From: an uncultured Oscillospiraceae bacterium
GTDB taxonomy: Bacteria; Bacillota; Clostridia; Oscillospirales; Oscillospiraceae
NCBI GenBank assembly: GCA_934573945.1
Contig: CAKTMQ010000011.1
Location: 1-25,287, forward strand
Length of the DNA: 25,287 nucleotides
Reading direction: 5' to 3'
Below, one piece after another: positions 7,528-14,356 of the stretch. The position numbers and the translations under genes were made by a program. The notes beneath the pieces were generated by a model, which searched no databases, was not told where the DNA came from, and was given only the letters and a program-made list of their open reading frames with translations. Each line of letters begins with the position of its first letter. Within the stretch, counting starts at the first letter, position 1.

Positions 7528-9281
7528 CCGTTGTCACTCCCCAGCTCCAGAATTTTGGCAATGGAGAATACCCGCACGTCGCCGGTGCCCTCCAGCCTGA
7601 TCTTCATGTGGTCGCACCGGCGTGGGATCACCGGCACCGTAAAGGTGCCCAGCCCTACCCGTTCCACCGTCCCGGCGTGGCGCCACACCCCGTCGCTGTC
7701 GTACATGCAGGACATTTTCAGCGTCCCGCCCGGTGCGATCTTCAGCCGGATGTTGTACCGGCTCAGGTACTTCTTGTCCGGGTAGTCGTAGCCGATCTCC
7801 CCGGTCTCCGCCATCCATGCCACGTCCGCCTCCGGCGTGCCCTGCGTCCCCAGCACGCACAGCATCTTTTTGCTGTCCGCGTCGATGTAATACAGGTCGT
7901 CGTCCATGGCGGCAAACTGCATGGCGTGGGTGTTGTCCTCCCGGTGCCACAGCCCCCGCGCCGCGTCGTAGCAGAACAGGTGCCACGTGCCGCCCTCGTC
8001 CCGCATGGACAGGTAGTACTTGCCGTTGTAGCTGCCGCCCACGGCGCTGTCGTACCGTACCCCGCCGAACGCCGCCCCCATGGAGGTGGGAAAGCTGCCG
8101 TCGTAGCCGCACACGTCGGTGCGGGACTTGTAGAACAGCACCTCGTTCACCACGCACAGGCTCTTGTAGCTGCCCTTCTGCACGCCCCGGCCTGCCGTCT
8201 CCGTCACCTGATGGGCGCCCACCGAAGAGATGGCGATCCGGTGGATCACGTTCTCCTTGAAGAACGTGGGATAGCCCAGATAGTTGGCGCAGCCCGTCCA
8301 CGCGCCGTCGCTGCCCACCGAGGCCGCCCAGCTGTCGGTGGAGATGCCCGCGAACACGTTCCAGTTCCTGAAGTCGCCCAGCTTGCAGCAGTACAGCTCG
8401 TTCACGGCCTTGCCGTCCACCATGCCGTACTTGCAGCCCCAGATCCGGTTCTGCGCCTCGCACACATAGTCCATCTCCGGCACCACACGGGCAAGCGTCA
8501 CCTGTCCCGTCTCCTGCGTGTGGGTGAGGTCGATCAGGCCGATCACCACCACGTAGTTGTCCCCCTTGGCGATGATGCGCTTGGTGCCGTTCAGCTCCTC
8601 CATCTGCTCCTTCACCACGTCGCTGTCGCCGACGTAGGCCGCGCCGCTGATCTTTACCCCGTCTCCCTCCTCAAAGGCCGTGCCGATGCCCTGCGACTCC
8701 ATCCGGACATACACCGTGGCCACGCCCGTCCACATGGCGCTGCTCTCGCTCCACACCATCAGGCTGTGGGGGGAGGTGGAGGTGTCCAGCCAGTAGTCGC
8801 CGCCGCTGGGCGCTTCCGGCTTGCTGGAGGATACCCCGGTCAGCGCCGTGCCGTCCGCCGCACACAGCGAGTAGGTCACGCTGCCCGCGCTCTGCCACGA
8901 TGCCTCCATGCTGCCAAAGTCCGTCATGTCCTTCGTGTTCAGATACTTTTTATCCGGCCAGATCAGCAGGTAAGCGCCCATGCTCACCAGCTGCTTTTCG
9001 CCCTGGGTCAGCGTCAGCCCGGTAATGGCCGCCCCGTTGTAATAGAGCCTGCCGTTGTCCACCCACGCCATGGCGTCCTTGGCCAAAAGTCCCCCCGGCG
9101 CCGTCAGCTGCCGCACCGTGCCCCGCTTGCGGCGGGACTGCAGCAGGGGATAGCCGTCGGAGGACAGATTCTTCATGTCAAAAAATGCGCTCCCGGAAAT
9201 GCGCTGGTTGTGGTCGTATCCACCAAATGTGGAGATCATCTCCCGGCTGGTGGCCGTCTCCTCTACCGTCGGAAAGTTCAT
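7521..9281 (-). CDS. Large beta-rich virion protein, candidate tail hub/stopper
   Basis: A 586-residue protein starting at ATG 9281, 12 bases after the connector gene. It is almost entirely strand-rich, with recurring short units: GRLYYNGAAITGLT; QLVSMGAYLLIWPDKKYLN; DNYVVVIGLIDL; LFYKSRTDVCGYDGSFPT; GGSYNGKYYLSMRDEGGTWHLFCYD; MDDDLYYIDADSKK. These look like blades of a propeller-type fold, which fits the P22 gp10 tail-hub/stopper family (a DNA-retaining plug between portal and tail needle). This is a structural analogy by position and repeat pattern, not sequence identity that I can show. No tube or tape-measure gene follows, so it probably closes the head-tail vertex of a short-tailed particle. 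Confidence 0.7.
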   Translation of the reverse strand: MNFPTVEETATSREMISTFGGYDHNQRISGSAFFDMKNLSSDGYPLLQSRRKRGTVRQLTAPGGLLAKDAMAWVDNGRLYYNGAAITGLTLTQGEKQLVSMGAYLLIWPDKKYLNTKDMTDFGSMEASWQSAGSVTYSLCAADGTALTGVSSSKPEAPSGGDYWLDTSTSPHSLMVWSESSAMWTGVATVYVRMESQGIGTAFEEGDGVKISGAAYVGDSDVVKEQMEELNGTKRIIAKGDNYVVVIGLIDLTHTQETGQVTLARVVPEMDYVCEAQNRIWGCKYGMVDGKAVNELYCCKLGDFRNWNVFAGISTDSWAASVGSDGAWTGCANYLGYPTFFKENVIHRIAISSVGAHQVTETAGRGVQKGSYKSLCVVNEVLFYKSRTDVCGYDGSFPTSMGAAFGGVRYDSAVGGSYNGKYYLSMRDEGGTWHLFCYDAARGLWHREDNTHAMQFAAMDDDLYYIDADSKKMLCVLGTQGTPEADVAWMAETGEIGYDYPDKKYLSRYNIRLKIAPGGTLKMSCMYDSDGVWRHAGTVERVGLGTFTVPVIPRRCDHMKIRLEGTGDVRVFSIAKILELGSDNGW

Positions 9282-9293
9282 GCCCCAGCCCCC

Positions 9294-9665
9294 TTACCAG
9301 AACCGCAGCGCCGTGCCCAGCGGGGCGTGGGTGCGGTTATACCAGTTAAAATATTCTCCATACGCCGCCGTAAACAGCGTAATGGAGCTGTTGTACTTGC
9401 CCAGCTCCCCGTTCATCCGGTCGATCTGCGCCGCCAGATACAGCGGGTACATCCGGTCATAGGGGGCTGGCGCCGTCAACACGGTGTCGTCCGGCGTGCT
9501 GCTGTCAAAGGCCGGCACCTCCGCCGTCTCGCCGCCTGCGTGGGTCTTTATGATCTCCCGCACCACCATGGCCTCCAGCTCCCCCAGCCACGCCCTCTTG
9601 TTCGCGTCGCTGAACACGCTGGGCTTCTCAAGATCCACCGCCGTGATCGCTTCCCTGATCGTCAT
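9294..9665 (-). CDS. Head-tail connector / neck-type protein
   Basis: A 123-residue protein starting at ATG 9665 with AAGGAGGG upstream. The N-terminal half is helical (TIREAITAVDLEKPS; RAWLGELEAMVVREIIKTH), followed by a PYDRMYPLYLAAQIDRMNGELGKYN helix and a tail rich in aromatic residues (LFTAAYGEYFNWYNRTHAP). This pattern (a helix with QIDxxNGE, then YNxxxxxFxxxYxxFxxWYNRxHxP) recurs in small proteins directly after the capsid in many Firmicutes phages, where they act as head-completion adaptors. It lies between the capsid-region stem-loop and the putative tail hub. Function is inferred from pattern and location. Confidence 0.65.
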   Translation of the reverse strand: MTIREAITAVDLEKPSVFSDANKRAWLGELEAMVVREIIKTHAGGETAEVPAFDSSTPDDTVLTAPAPYDRMYPLYLAAQIDRMNGELGKYNSSITLFTAAYGEYFNWYNRTHAPLGTALRFW

Positions 9666-9687
9666 TGCGCGTACCCTCCTTCAAAAT

Positions 9688-9711
9688 GAGGGGGCATATG
9701 GCTGCCCCCTC
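9688..9711 (-). terminator. Stem-loop with U-tract between head genes (terminator or attenuator)
   Basis: On the minus strand GAGGGGGCA and TGCCCCCTC form a perfect 9-bp stem around a 6-base loop, flanked by AAAAC upstream and ATTTTG downstream. It starts just after the stop of the small head gene and ends 22 bases before the connector start. This is a convincing intrinsic-terminator-like hairpin, but with a short U-tract inside the late operon, so it may cause partial rather than full termination. Confidence 0.7.
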
Positions 9712-9718
9712 GTTTTCC

Positions 9719-10042
9719 TTACATCTCGCCGCCCATCATGCCCTGACGGATGGCCGCCTGCTGATAGCGGAAAGCCTCCCGCTTCTGCATCTCGCTCAGG
9801 CGCAGCACCTCCGCCACGGCGGCAGGCACCTCCACCTCTTCGCCCCTGCGGATCAGGTAGCTCTCGCCGTTCACGGCCACAAACTGCTCCATGTCGTGCT
9901 CGTCGATGATGGGCAGCATCACCTTCACCCGCTTTGGCTTCTTCGGCTGGGTGGCCTTGGGCGCCTCCGGCTGGGCGGCCTTGGGCGCCTCCGGCTGGGC
10001 GGTATCCGCCGTCTGGGTGACGTTCAGGTTGTCATTGTCCAT
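9719..10042 (-). CDS. Small head-region protein with Pro/Ala/Lys repeats
   Basis: A 107-residue protein. I chose ATG 10042 because an AGAAAGGA ribosome binding site precedes it; an ATG 12 codons upstream lies inside the preceding hairpin. Residues 13-38 hold two near-identical QPEAPKA units followed by TQPKKPKRVKV, an extended basic linker encoded by a nearly perfect 27-base direct repeat. The C-terminal domain (VMLPIIDEHDMEQFVAVNGESYLIRRGEEVEVPAAVAEVL) is beta-rich and matches a small protein frequently encoded straight after the major capsid gene in Firmicutes phages. It may be a capsid decoration or head-completion protein; I know of no demonstrated function. Isolated from the capsid gene by an 11-bp stem-loop and from the next gene by a terminator-like hairpin. 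Confidence 0.7.
   Translation of the reverse strand: MDNDNLNVTQTADTAQPEAPKAAQPEAPKATQPKKPKRVKVMLPIIDEHDMEQFVAVNGESYLIRRGEEVEVPAAVAEVLRLSEMQKREAFRYQQAAIRQGMMGGEM
9963..10012. repeat. 27-base near-perfect tandem repeat inside small head gene
   Basis: The block ttgggcgcctccggctgggc recurs with a 27-base period (about 9958-9977 and 9985-10004), encoding two QPEAPKA units on the minus strand. It lies in the linker of the small head protein and looks like a slippage-prone, length-variable stretch. Confidence 0.7.
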
Positions 10043-10061
10043 GTCGTTGTCCTTTCTTCCT

Positions 10062-10088
10062 GCGGTGGGGGAGCTCATCCCCCACCGC
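10062..10088 (-). promoter_or_regulatory. Perfect 11-bp stem-loop after the major capsid gene
   Basis: GCGGTGGGGGA pairs with TCCCCCACCGC around a 5-base loop, 8 bases after the capsid stop and about 20 bases before the next start. No U-tract follows, so it is not a standard intrinsic terminator. A transcript-stabilising or processing hairpin that keeps capsid mRNA abundant is the likeliest reading. Confidence 0.7.
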
Positions 10089-10096
10089 GCCGCTTA

Positions 10097-11173
10097 TCAG
10101 TTGGCCTTGGCGGTAGCGCTCCACTCCTTGGACACGCTCTCGATACGCACCATGTTCTGCTCCAGCAGGATCTTGGCGGTGCGGATGCCCTTCCAGCCCA
10201 CGCTGGAGCGCTGATCCAGAGGATCGGCGGTGCCGCCGCTGCCGCGTGGCTTCACAATGGTCTGCAGGCCGCCGCCGGTGACCTCGGTCACGCCGTAGGC
10301 GTTCTTGCCCAGCACCAGCGTGGCGAACACGCTGTAGTAGGTGGCGGCCACGCCGCCGCTGGCGGCGGACTTCTGGGGGCAGGTGCCGTCGTTCCAGATC
10401 TTCGCCTCCGTGGTCTCCACGAAGCGCACGCCCGCGATCTCGCCCAGCTCACCGTTGAACAGCTCCGTGGTGGCGGCGTACTTGTGGGCGTCGATCCAGC
10501 GGCTGTCCTGCCGCAGGTCAAAGGCCACATAGGGGTGGATGATGGCCACGTACTTGCCGTCGAAGCTGGGCACGTTCTTGGCCTTCAGGGTGGCCGCCGC
10601 CTTTTCGATCATCTTCACCGTCAGCTGAGCGGTGGTGTCCATGCCGCTGCGGGATTCCACCGCCGTCTCCGCGCCGGAGGTGATCTTGGGGCACCACAGC
10701 ACGTTGGTGCCCGCCACCAGCTGGTTGCGCACCACGGTATCCATGGTCAGACCCGCCTGGCTGCCCAGCAGCTGGGTGGCCTCCACGATCACGTTGTCGA
10801 TGGCGGTCAGATCCAGCAGGTCGGTGATGCGGACGAAGTAGCCGTACTGGCTCACGGTGGCCGTCAGGCTGGTCACGTCCAGCGCGCCGCCGTCGGGGGT
10901 CACGCCCTCGGTCAGGGCGGTCATCGCCTTGGGCAGCTGGTTGAACTTACGGAACTCAATGGTCTTGCCGTTGCCCCTGGGAATGTCCCGCTTCTGGCCG
11001 AACTGCTCGTGCACCAGCTTGGGGCCCGCCTCGCGCAGCAGCACCTTGTCATAAAAGGTTTTCATCTCCGCCGACAGGTTGTTGCCGGTGGAGCTGGAGG
11101 TGGTGGCGTTGGTCACATCAGCAAACAGCTGCAGATCCAGCACCATCACCCGGAAATGTTTGGTCTTATTCAT
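10097..11173 (-). CDS. Major capsid protein, N4-gp56 family
   Basis: A 358-residue protein starting at ATG 11173 behind GGAGACG. The body shows the HK97-type layout of N4-gp56-family capsids: an N-terminal YDKVLLREAGPKLVHEQFG segment, GKTIEFRKFNQLP, a helical SQYGYFVRITDLLDLT spine, LWCPKITSGAETAVE, AIIHPYVAFDLRQD, and a C-terminal GWKGIRTAKILLEQNMVRIES strand. I recognise this ending strongly. The N-terminal leader has LDLQLFAD (residues 12-19) right after a hydrophobic VMV; the same LDLQLFA occurs in the scaffold protein and matches the LxLQxFA site cut by Prp in ribosomal protein L27, so the mature capsid protein probably begins at residue 19. It forms the icosahedral shell together with the scaffold encoded just upstream. 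Confidence 0.9.
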   Translation of the reverse strand: MNKTKHFRVMVLDLQLFADVTNATTSSSTGNNLSAEMKTFYDKVLLREAGPKLVHEQFGQKRDIPRGNGKTIEFRKFNQLPKAMTALTEGVTPDGGALDVTSLTATVSQYGYFVRITDLLDLTAIDNVIVEATQLLGSQAGLTMDTVVRNQLVAGTNVLWCPKITSGAETAVESRSGMDTTAQLTVKMIEKAAATLKAKNVPSFDGKYVAIIHPYVAFDLRQDSRWIDAHKYAATTELFNGELGEIAGVRFVETTEAKIWNDGTCPQKSAASGGVAATYYSVFATLVLGKNAYGVTEVTGGGLQTIVKPRGSGGTADPLDQRSSVGWKGIRTAKILLEQNMVRIESVSKEWSATAKAN

Positions 11174-11194
11174 GTCGTCTCCTTCCCGGAGGGA

Positions 11195-12076
11195 CTAAAA
11201 GCGGATCTTCTCGCCCCTCCTCGCTCTGCGGATGATCTCATCCATGTCCTTGTCGGAGAGCTGCGACACGTCGCTCTTCACGGTCACGCCTGCGCCCGCC
11301 CCGTTCTCGGTGGGGCGCTTGGCCTGCGCCTGGATCTTGTTCACCAGCTTCCGCTCCGTCTCCTGAGCGGTGTACTGCATGGCCTGTGGGATCAGCTGGT
11401 CGTGGTACAGCCCCCAGTAGGCGCCCTCCACGCTGGCGCCGTTCATCAGCGCACTGAAGAACGGGGGATTGGCCAGCTCCTTCTCCAGATCCAGCCCCGG
11501 GTACTTCTGGGCGATGGCCTGTGCCTCCTGCGCCCACTTGGCCAGGTTCTGCTCCATCTTCTGGCGGTTCTCCTGCTCCCTGAGCTGTTCCTTCAGCTGG
11601 TGGTTCTCCCGCTCCGTTTTGCGGATGGACTTCACCTGATCCACGCTCACGCCCATCCGCTCTGCCTCCGCCTGATAGAAGGAGTCGTCCTCCTCGATGG
11701 CGGCGGACAGCGCCTTGATGTCGGCAGCGTCCACGCCGTAGCGCTGGGACAGCATCTGCAGCACCGGCTGCACAGCGTGGAACGCCTCCACGTCGGCAGA
11801 GGTGGCCTTCAGCCGTCTGGTCACCGTGTCCTGTACCCGCTTGGCGTACACGTCCTTGAACTCGCCCTTAATGAGCTTTTCAAACTCCTTGCCAAGATCC
11901 CTTGCAGGCTCCTCCTGCTGCGCCCCGGCGTCGGGTGCCGTCTCTTCGGCCTGCTTGCCGTACACGACCCCGGAGAGGTCGCCCTGGTCAGCCGCCGCGC
12001 CCGTAGTGCCCGCTGCTGTGCCGCCGTCTCCCTCTGCAAACAGCTGGAGATCGAGCCAACGGAACAAATGCTTCAT
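11195..12076 (-). CDS. Scaffolding protein
   Basis: A 293-residue protein; ATG 12076 has AGGAGG seven bases upstream. The N-terminal leader MKHLFRWLDLQLFAEGD carries LDLQLFA (residues 8-14), the predicted Prp cut site, with cleavage expected after Ala14. A disordered Ala/Gly/Glu/Gln-rich stretch (15-60) follows. The core is a long, charged coiled coil (RKTERENHQLKEQLREQENRQKMEQNLAKW), and the C-terminus is basic (EIIRRARRGEKIRF), as is usual for the capsid-binding end of scaffolds. It lies between portal/protease and capsid, the normal place for a phage scaffold. Removal of its N-terminus would mirror the processing described for staphylococcal phage 80alpha. Confidence 0.85.
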   Translation of the reverse strand: MKHLFRWLDLQLFAEGDGGTAAGTTGAAADQGDLSGVVYGKQAEETAPDAGAQQEEPARDLGKEFEKLIKGEFKDVYAKRVQDTVTRRLKATSADVEAFHAVQPVLQMLSQRYGVDAADIKALSAAIEEDDSFYQAEAERMGVSVDQVKSIRKTERENHQLKEQLREQENRQKMEQNLAKWAQEAQAIAQKYPGLDLEKELANPPFFSALMNGASVEGAYWGLYHDQLIPQAMQYTAQETERKLVNKIQAQAKRPTENGAGAGVTVKSDVSQLSDKDMDEIIRRARRGEKIRF

Positions 12077-12087
12077 ACTGTATCCTC

Positions 12088-12134
12088 CTGCCCGTCAGGT
12101 GGGCGAGCCCGTGATCTGCCCGTCAGGTGGGCGA
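12088..12134 (-). repeat. Duplicated 19-base hairpin element upstream of scaffold start
   Basis: The 19-base unit ctgcccgtcaggtgggcga occurs exactly twice (12088-12106 and 12116-12134), 28 bases apart. On the minus strand each forms GCCC ACCTGAC GGGC, a small stem-loop. The copy nearest the gene abuts the AGGAGG of the scaffold start. Exact duplication in a short intergenic gap suggests a repeated protein- or RNA-binding element that could control scaffold translation. Confidence 0.7.
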
Positions 12135-12144
12135 ATCCTATCCT

Positions 12145-12161
12145 AAAGGCTCCGCGCCTTT
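12145..12161 (-). other. Short inverted repeat at the Prp stop
   Basis: AAAGGC and GCCTTT flank a 5-base loop, overlapping the protease stop codon. No U-tract follows on the minus strand, so it is not a proper terminator, but with the two hairpins before the scaffold gene it makes a cluster of three stem-loops in about 75 bases. Confidence 0.45.
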
Positions 12162-12492
12162 ATTCACGCTTTTCAAATGTCACATACTCCGGGTAATGGT
12201 GACTAAGCAGCGCAAACCCGGTCTCCACCGTCCGCAGCGCCACCGTCACCTCGGCCTCCGCCGATGCCCGGGGGCAGATGGTGACCACGCTGCGGCCCTT
12301 CTCCATCTCCACCCGGGGCCTCTTGTGCAGCTGCCCTCTCTCGTGGAGGTCAAGGGCGGTCTGCGCCGCCGTGTAGCACAAAATTGACGCCGCCGCGCAC
12401 ACAATGTCCTGTCCCACGTCGGCCTGTCCCGCGTGTCCCGTCATCTGCAGCACCCGGGTCTTGCCGGTGCGCTCCATCCTGATCTCGATCAT
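12160..12492 (-). CDS. prp: Prp-type cysteine protease (capsid/scaffold maturation)
   Basis: A 110-residue protein. ATG 12492 has GGAGGAC upstream and is preferred over the ATG nine codons earlier, which lies inside the portal gene. Residues 18-36 contain TGHAGQADVGQDIVCAAAS, the signature of ribosomal-processing cysteine protease Prp (YsxB family): His20 (GHAG) and Cys32 (DIVCAA) are the expected catalytic pair. Length fits the family (about 100-115). Host Prp cuts the LxLQxFA leader from ribosomal protein L27 in Firmicutes, and staphylococcal phage 80alpha borrows it for capsid and scaffold. Here the gene is carried by the phage in the slot where capsid proteases usually sit, next to two substrates with LDLQLFA leaders, so a head-maturation role is very likely; the cleavage itself is inferred. 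Confidence 0.85.
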   Translation of the reverse strand: MIEIRMERTGKTRVLQMTGHAGQADVGQDIVCAAASILCYTAAQTALDLHERGQLHKRPRVEMEKGRSVVTICPRASAEAEVTVALRTVETGFALLSHHYPEYVTFEKRE

Positions 12493-12502
12493 GCCGTCCT
12501 CC

Positions 12503-14356
12503 TTACGTAGGCGTCGCACGGCTGGCCGCCGTCTCCCGTGCGTTGCGTGTCACGCTGCTCTCGCCGCCGTCTGCTTTGATGTCCGGCACGCCGCCGGGCA
12601 TAGGCTGCTGTCCGGCCTGTCCGCCGCTGAGCATCTGCATGGCGAAGTTGGTGCCGCCCAGCTGATCCGCCAGCTGCGCCATGGCCACGGCCTGCTGCTG
12701 CACCATCAGGCAACGCTGGTACAGCGTGCCGTTGGCGGCGATGCGCTGCATGATCTGCTCCTTGCCGTCAAAGTCCATCATCTCCAGACACGCCAGCGCC
12801 TGATCGGTCATCTGGGGGTTGAAGAACCCCGCCCCGAAGAACTGCAGCGCCAGCTCGTTCTGGCTCAGCTTGCTGTAGGGGCTGGCCTTTTCGGCGGTGA
12901 TCTCCAGGTCGAACTGGGGTACCCTGTACCCCATGTCCACCCCGAACTCCATACCCTGCGTCTGCGGCCTGAGTGCTTCGTTGGAATAGCTCACGAACTC
13001 CTGCCGCCCGCTCTCGCCGATGATGCGGAACTGCCGCGGCGCGTCGTAGAACTGGCGGATCAGCTCCACCACCAGCTCCACCACCTCCCGGAACGCCCGG
13101 TAGGCGGCCTTGTTGCTGTCCCGGCTCAGCTTGCTGCCCGCCTCCTGCATGGCCGCGATGGCGCTGGCCGCCGTCACGCCGGAGGTAGACCCGCCGGTGG
13201 ACACGTCTCGGTTGCCGGTGGTCTCCTTCAGCTCGGCGATCTTCTGCTCCAGCACGTTCAGGTAGATGCCGCTCAGCCCCCGCCCGGTCACCGGCAGGAT
13301 GCTGTCCTGTCCCAGATTCCCGTTGGTGTGCACAAACGGCTTTGTCCAGTCGGCGTACTCCTGCTCGTTCACCGCGCCGTCGCTGCGGATGAAGAACCGG
13401 GGCGCCGCGTTGGACAGCATATTGGCCATGATGGCCTGATCCCCACGGTCAATGTACTCCTGGGTGCCCTTGCCGATGTCCACATAGCCGAACCCGCAGG
13501 GCGTGCCCTTGATGCGGTACAGCGGATCGAACACGAAGGGGTACTTCCCGTGGTCATACCAGGGCGTGCCCTCGTTCTCGCTGCTGTACAGCACCGTGTC
13601 GTTGACATACTTGCAGTAGTGCAGCTCGGCGCCGCTCTGGCCGCTGCGCTTGTAGTACCAGTCCACCACCAGCGACTTGTCGGCGGTGTTCACGGTGTCG
13701 TCGTAGACGTAGGCGCTCACATTGAGGGTCGAGCCGCCCAGATTCCCGGCCAGCTGCGGATACGCCCGCTCCAGCGCGGCGTTGTCCTCCAGCCGCACAT
13801 AGAACACGTCGGCGCTGCGCTGGATGTCGGTGATCCCCGGCTCCCAGAACAGATTCACCACGTCCACCGGCTCCACGGCGATGTCGCCCAGCCCACCCAG
13901 CTTGCTGCCGTCCCAGAACACACCGTAGATGGCGGTGCCGCCGATGAGCTTGTCCCACCACACCTCGGAGTAGGTGCGCTCAAACCCGGTCTGCTGCAGC
14001 ACCACCGGCACGATGTCGCTCAGCCGCCGCGCCTCCTCCACATCCCCCGGCTCACGGGGCAGGATGTTGGGGGCGGGGTAGTTGTCCATGGCGTCGGCGT
14101 GCTTGTTGGCGATGGAGTTGAGGAGCCACGCGCTCACCGGCTCCACCTGCTGCTTCTGCGACTCTGCCCGCAGGCACGCCCAGTGCCGCAGCCGGTACCA
14201 CTCCTCGTTGTCGATCACGCGCTTCTCCAGATTGGTCTTGCCCTGCTTGTAGCGCTGTAAGGTCTCCGTAGCCTCGTGGAGCTGCTCCGCCCCGATGGTC
14301 ACCACCGGCCGGCGATCCGCCTCCGGTGTGCCCTGCACCTCTCTGTTCTCGTCCAT
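12503..14356 (-). CDS. Portal protein
   Basis: A 617-residue protein. ATG 14356 overlaps the terminase stop as TGATG with AAGGAGG upstream; a TTG one codon earlier is also open. Portal hallmarks: an N-terminal YKQGKTNLEKRVIDNEEWYRLRH helix, LLNSIANKHADAMDNYP, WWDKLIGGTAIYGVFWD, VVNLFWEPG, CGFGYVDIGKGTQEYIDRGDQAI, and a C-terminal region with GVTAASAIAAMQEAGSK and repeated GGQ/MPG turns. The size and order (large terminase, portal, protease, scaffold, capsid) are normal for a portal of a P22-like or podovirus-like head. It forms the dodecameric DNA gate at one capsid vertex. Recognition is by pattern; the exact portal subfamily cannot be named from sequence alone. Confidence 0.85.
   Translation of the reverse strand: MDENREVQGTPEADRRPVVTIGAEQLHEATETLQRYKQGKTNLEKRVIDNEEWYRLRHWACLRAESQKQQVEPVSAWLLNSIANKHADAMDNYPAPNILPREPGDVEEARRLSDIVPVVLQQTGFERTYSEVWWDKLIGGTAIYGVFWDGSKLGGLGDIAVEPVDVVNLFWEPGITDIQRSADVFYVRLEDNAALERAYPQLAGNLGGSTLNVSAYVYDDTVNTADKSLVVDWYYKRSGQSGAELHYCKYVNDTVLYSSENEGTPWYDHGKYPFVFDPLYRIKGTPCGFGYVDIGKGTQEYIDRGDQAIMANMLSNAAPRFFIRSDGAVNEQEYADWTKPFVHTNGNLGQDSILPVTGRGLSGIYLNVLEQKIAELKETTGNRDVSTGGSTSGVTAASAIAAMQEAGSKLSRDSNKAAYRAFREVVELVVELIRQFYDAPRQFRIIGESGRQEFVSYSNEALRPQTQGMEFGVDMGYRVPQFDLEITAEKASPYSKLSQNELALQFFGAGFFNPQMTDQALACLEMMDFDGKEQIMQRIAANGTLYQRCLMVQQQAVAMAQLADQLGGTNFAMQMLSGGQAGQQPMPGGVPDIKADGGESSVTRNARETAASRATPT

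Noticed and set aside
12145..12161. Intrinsic terminator after the protease gene
   Set aside because: A 6-bp stem without a T-run; too weak, and scaffold genes must be co-transcribed.
9665..12196. Open plus-strand frame of 843 codons
   Set aside because: Antisense to capsid, scaffold and neighbours; Leu/His/Gly/Val-rich, no domain pattern.
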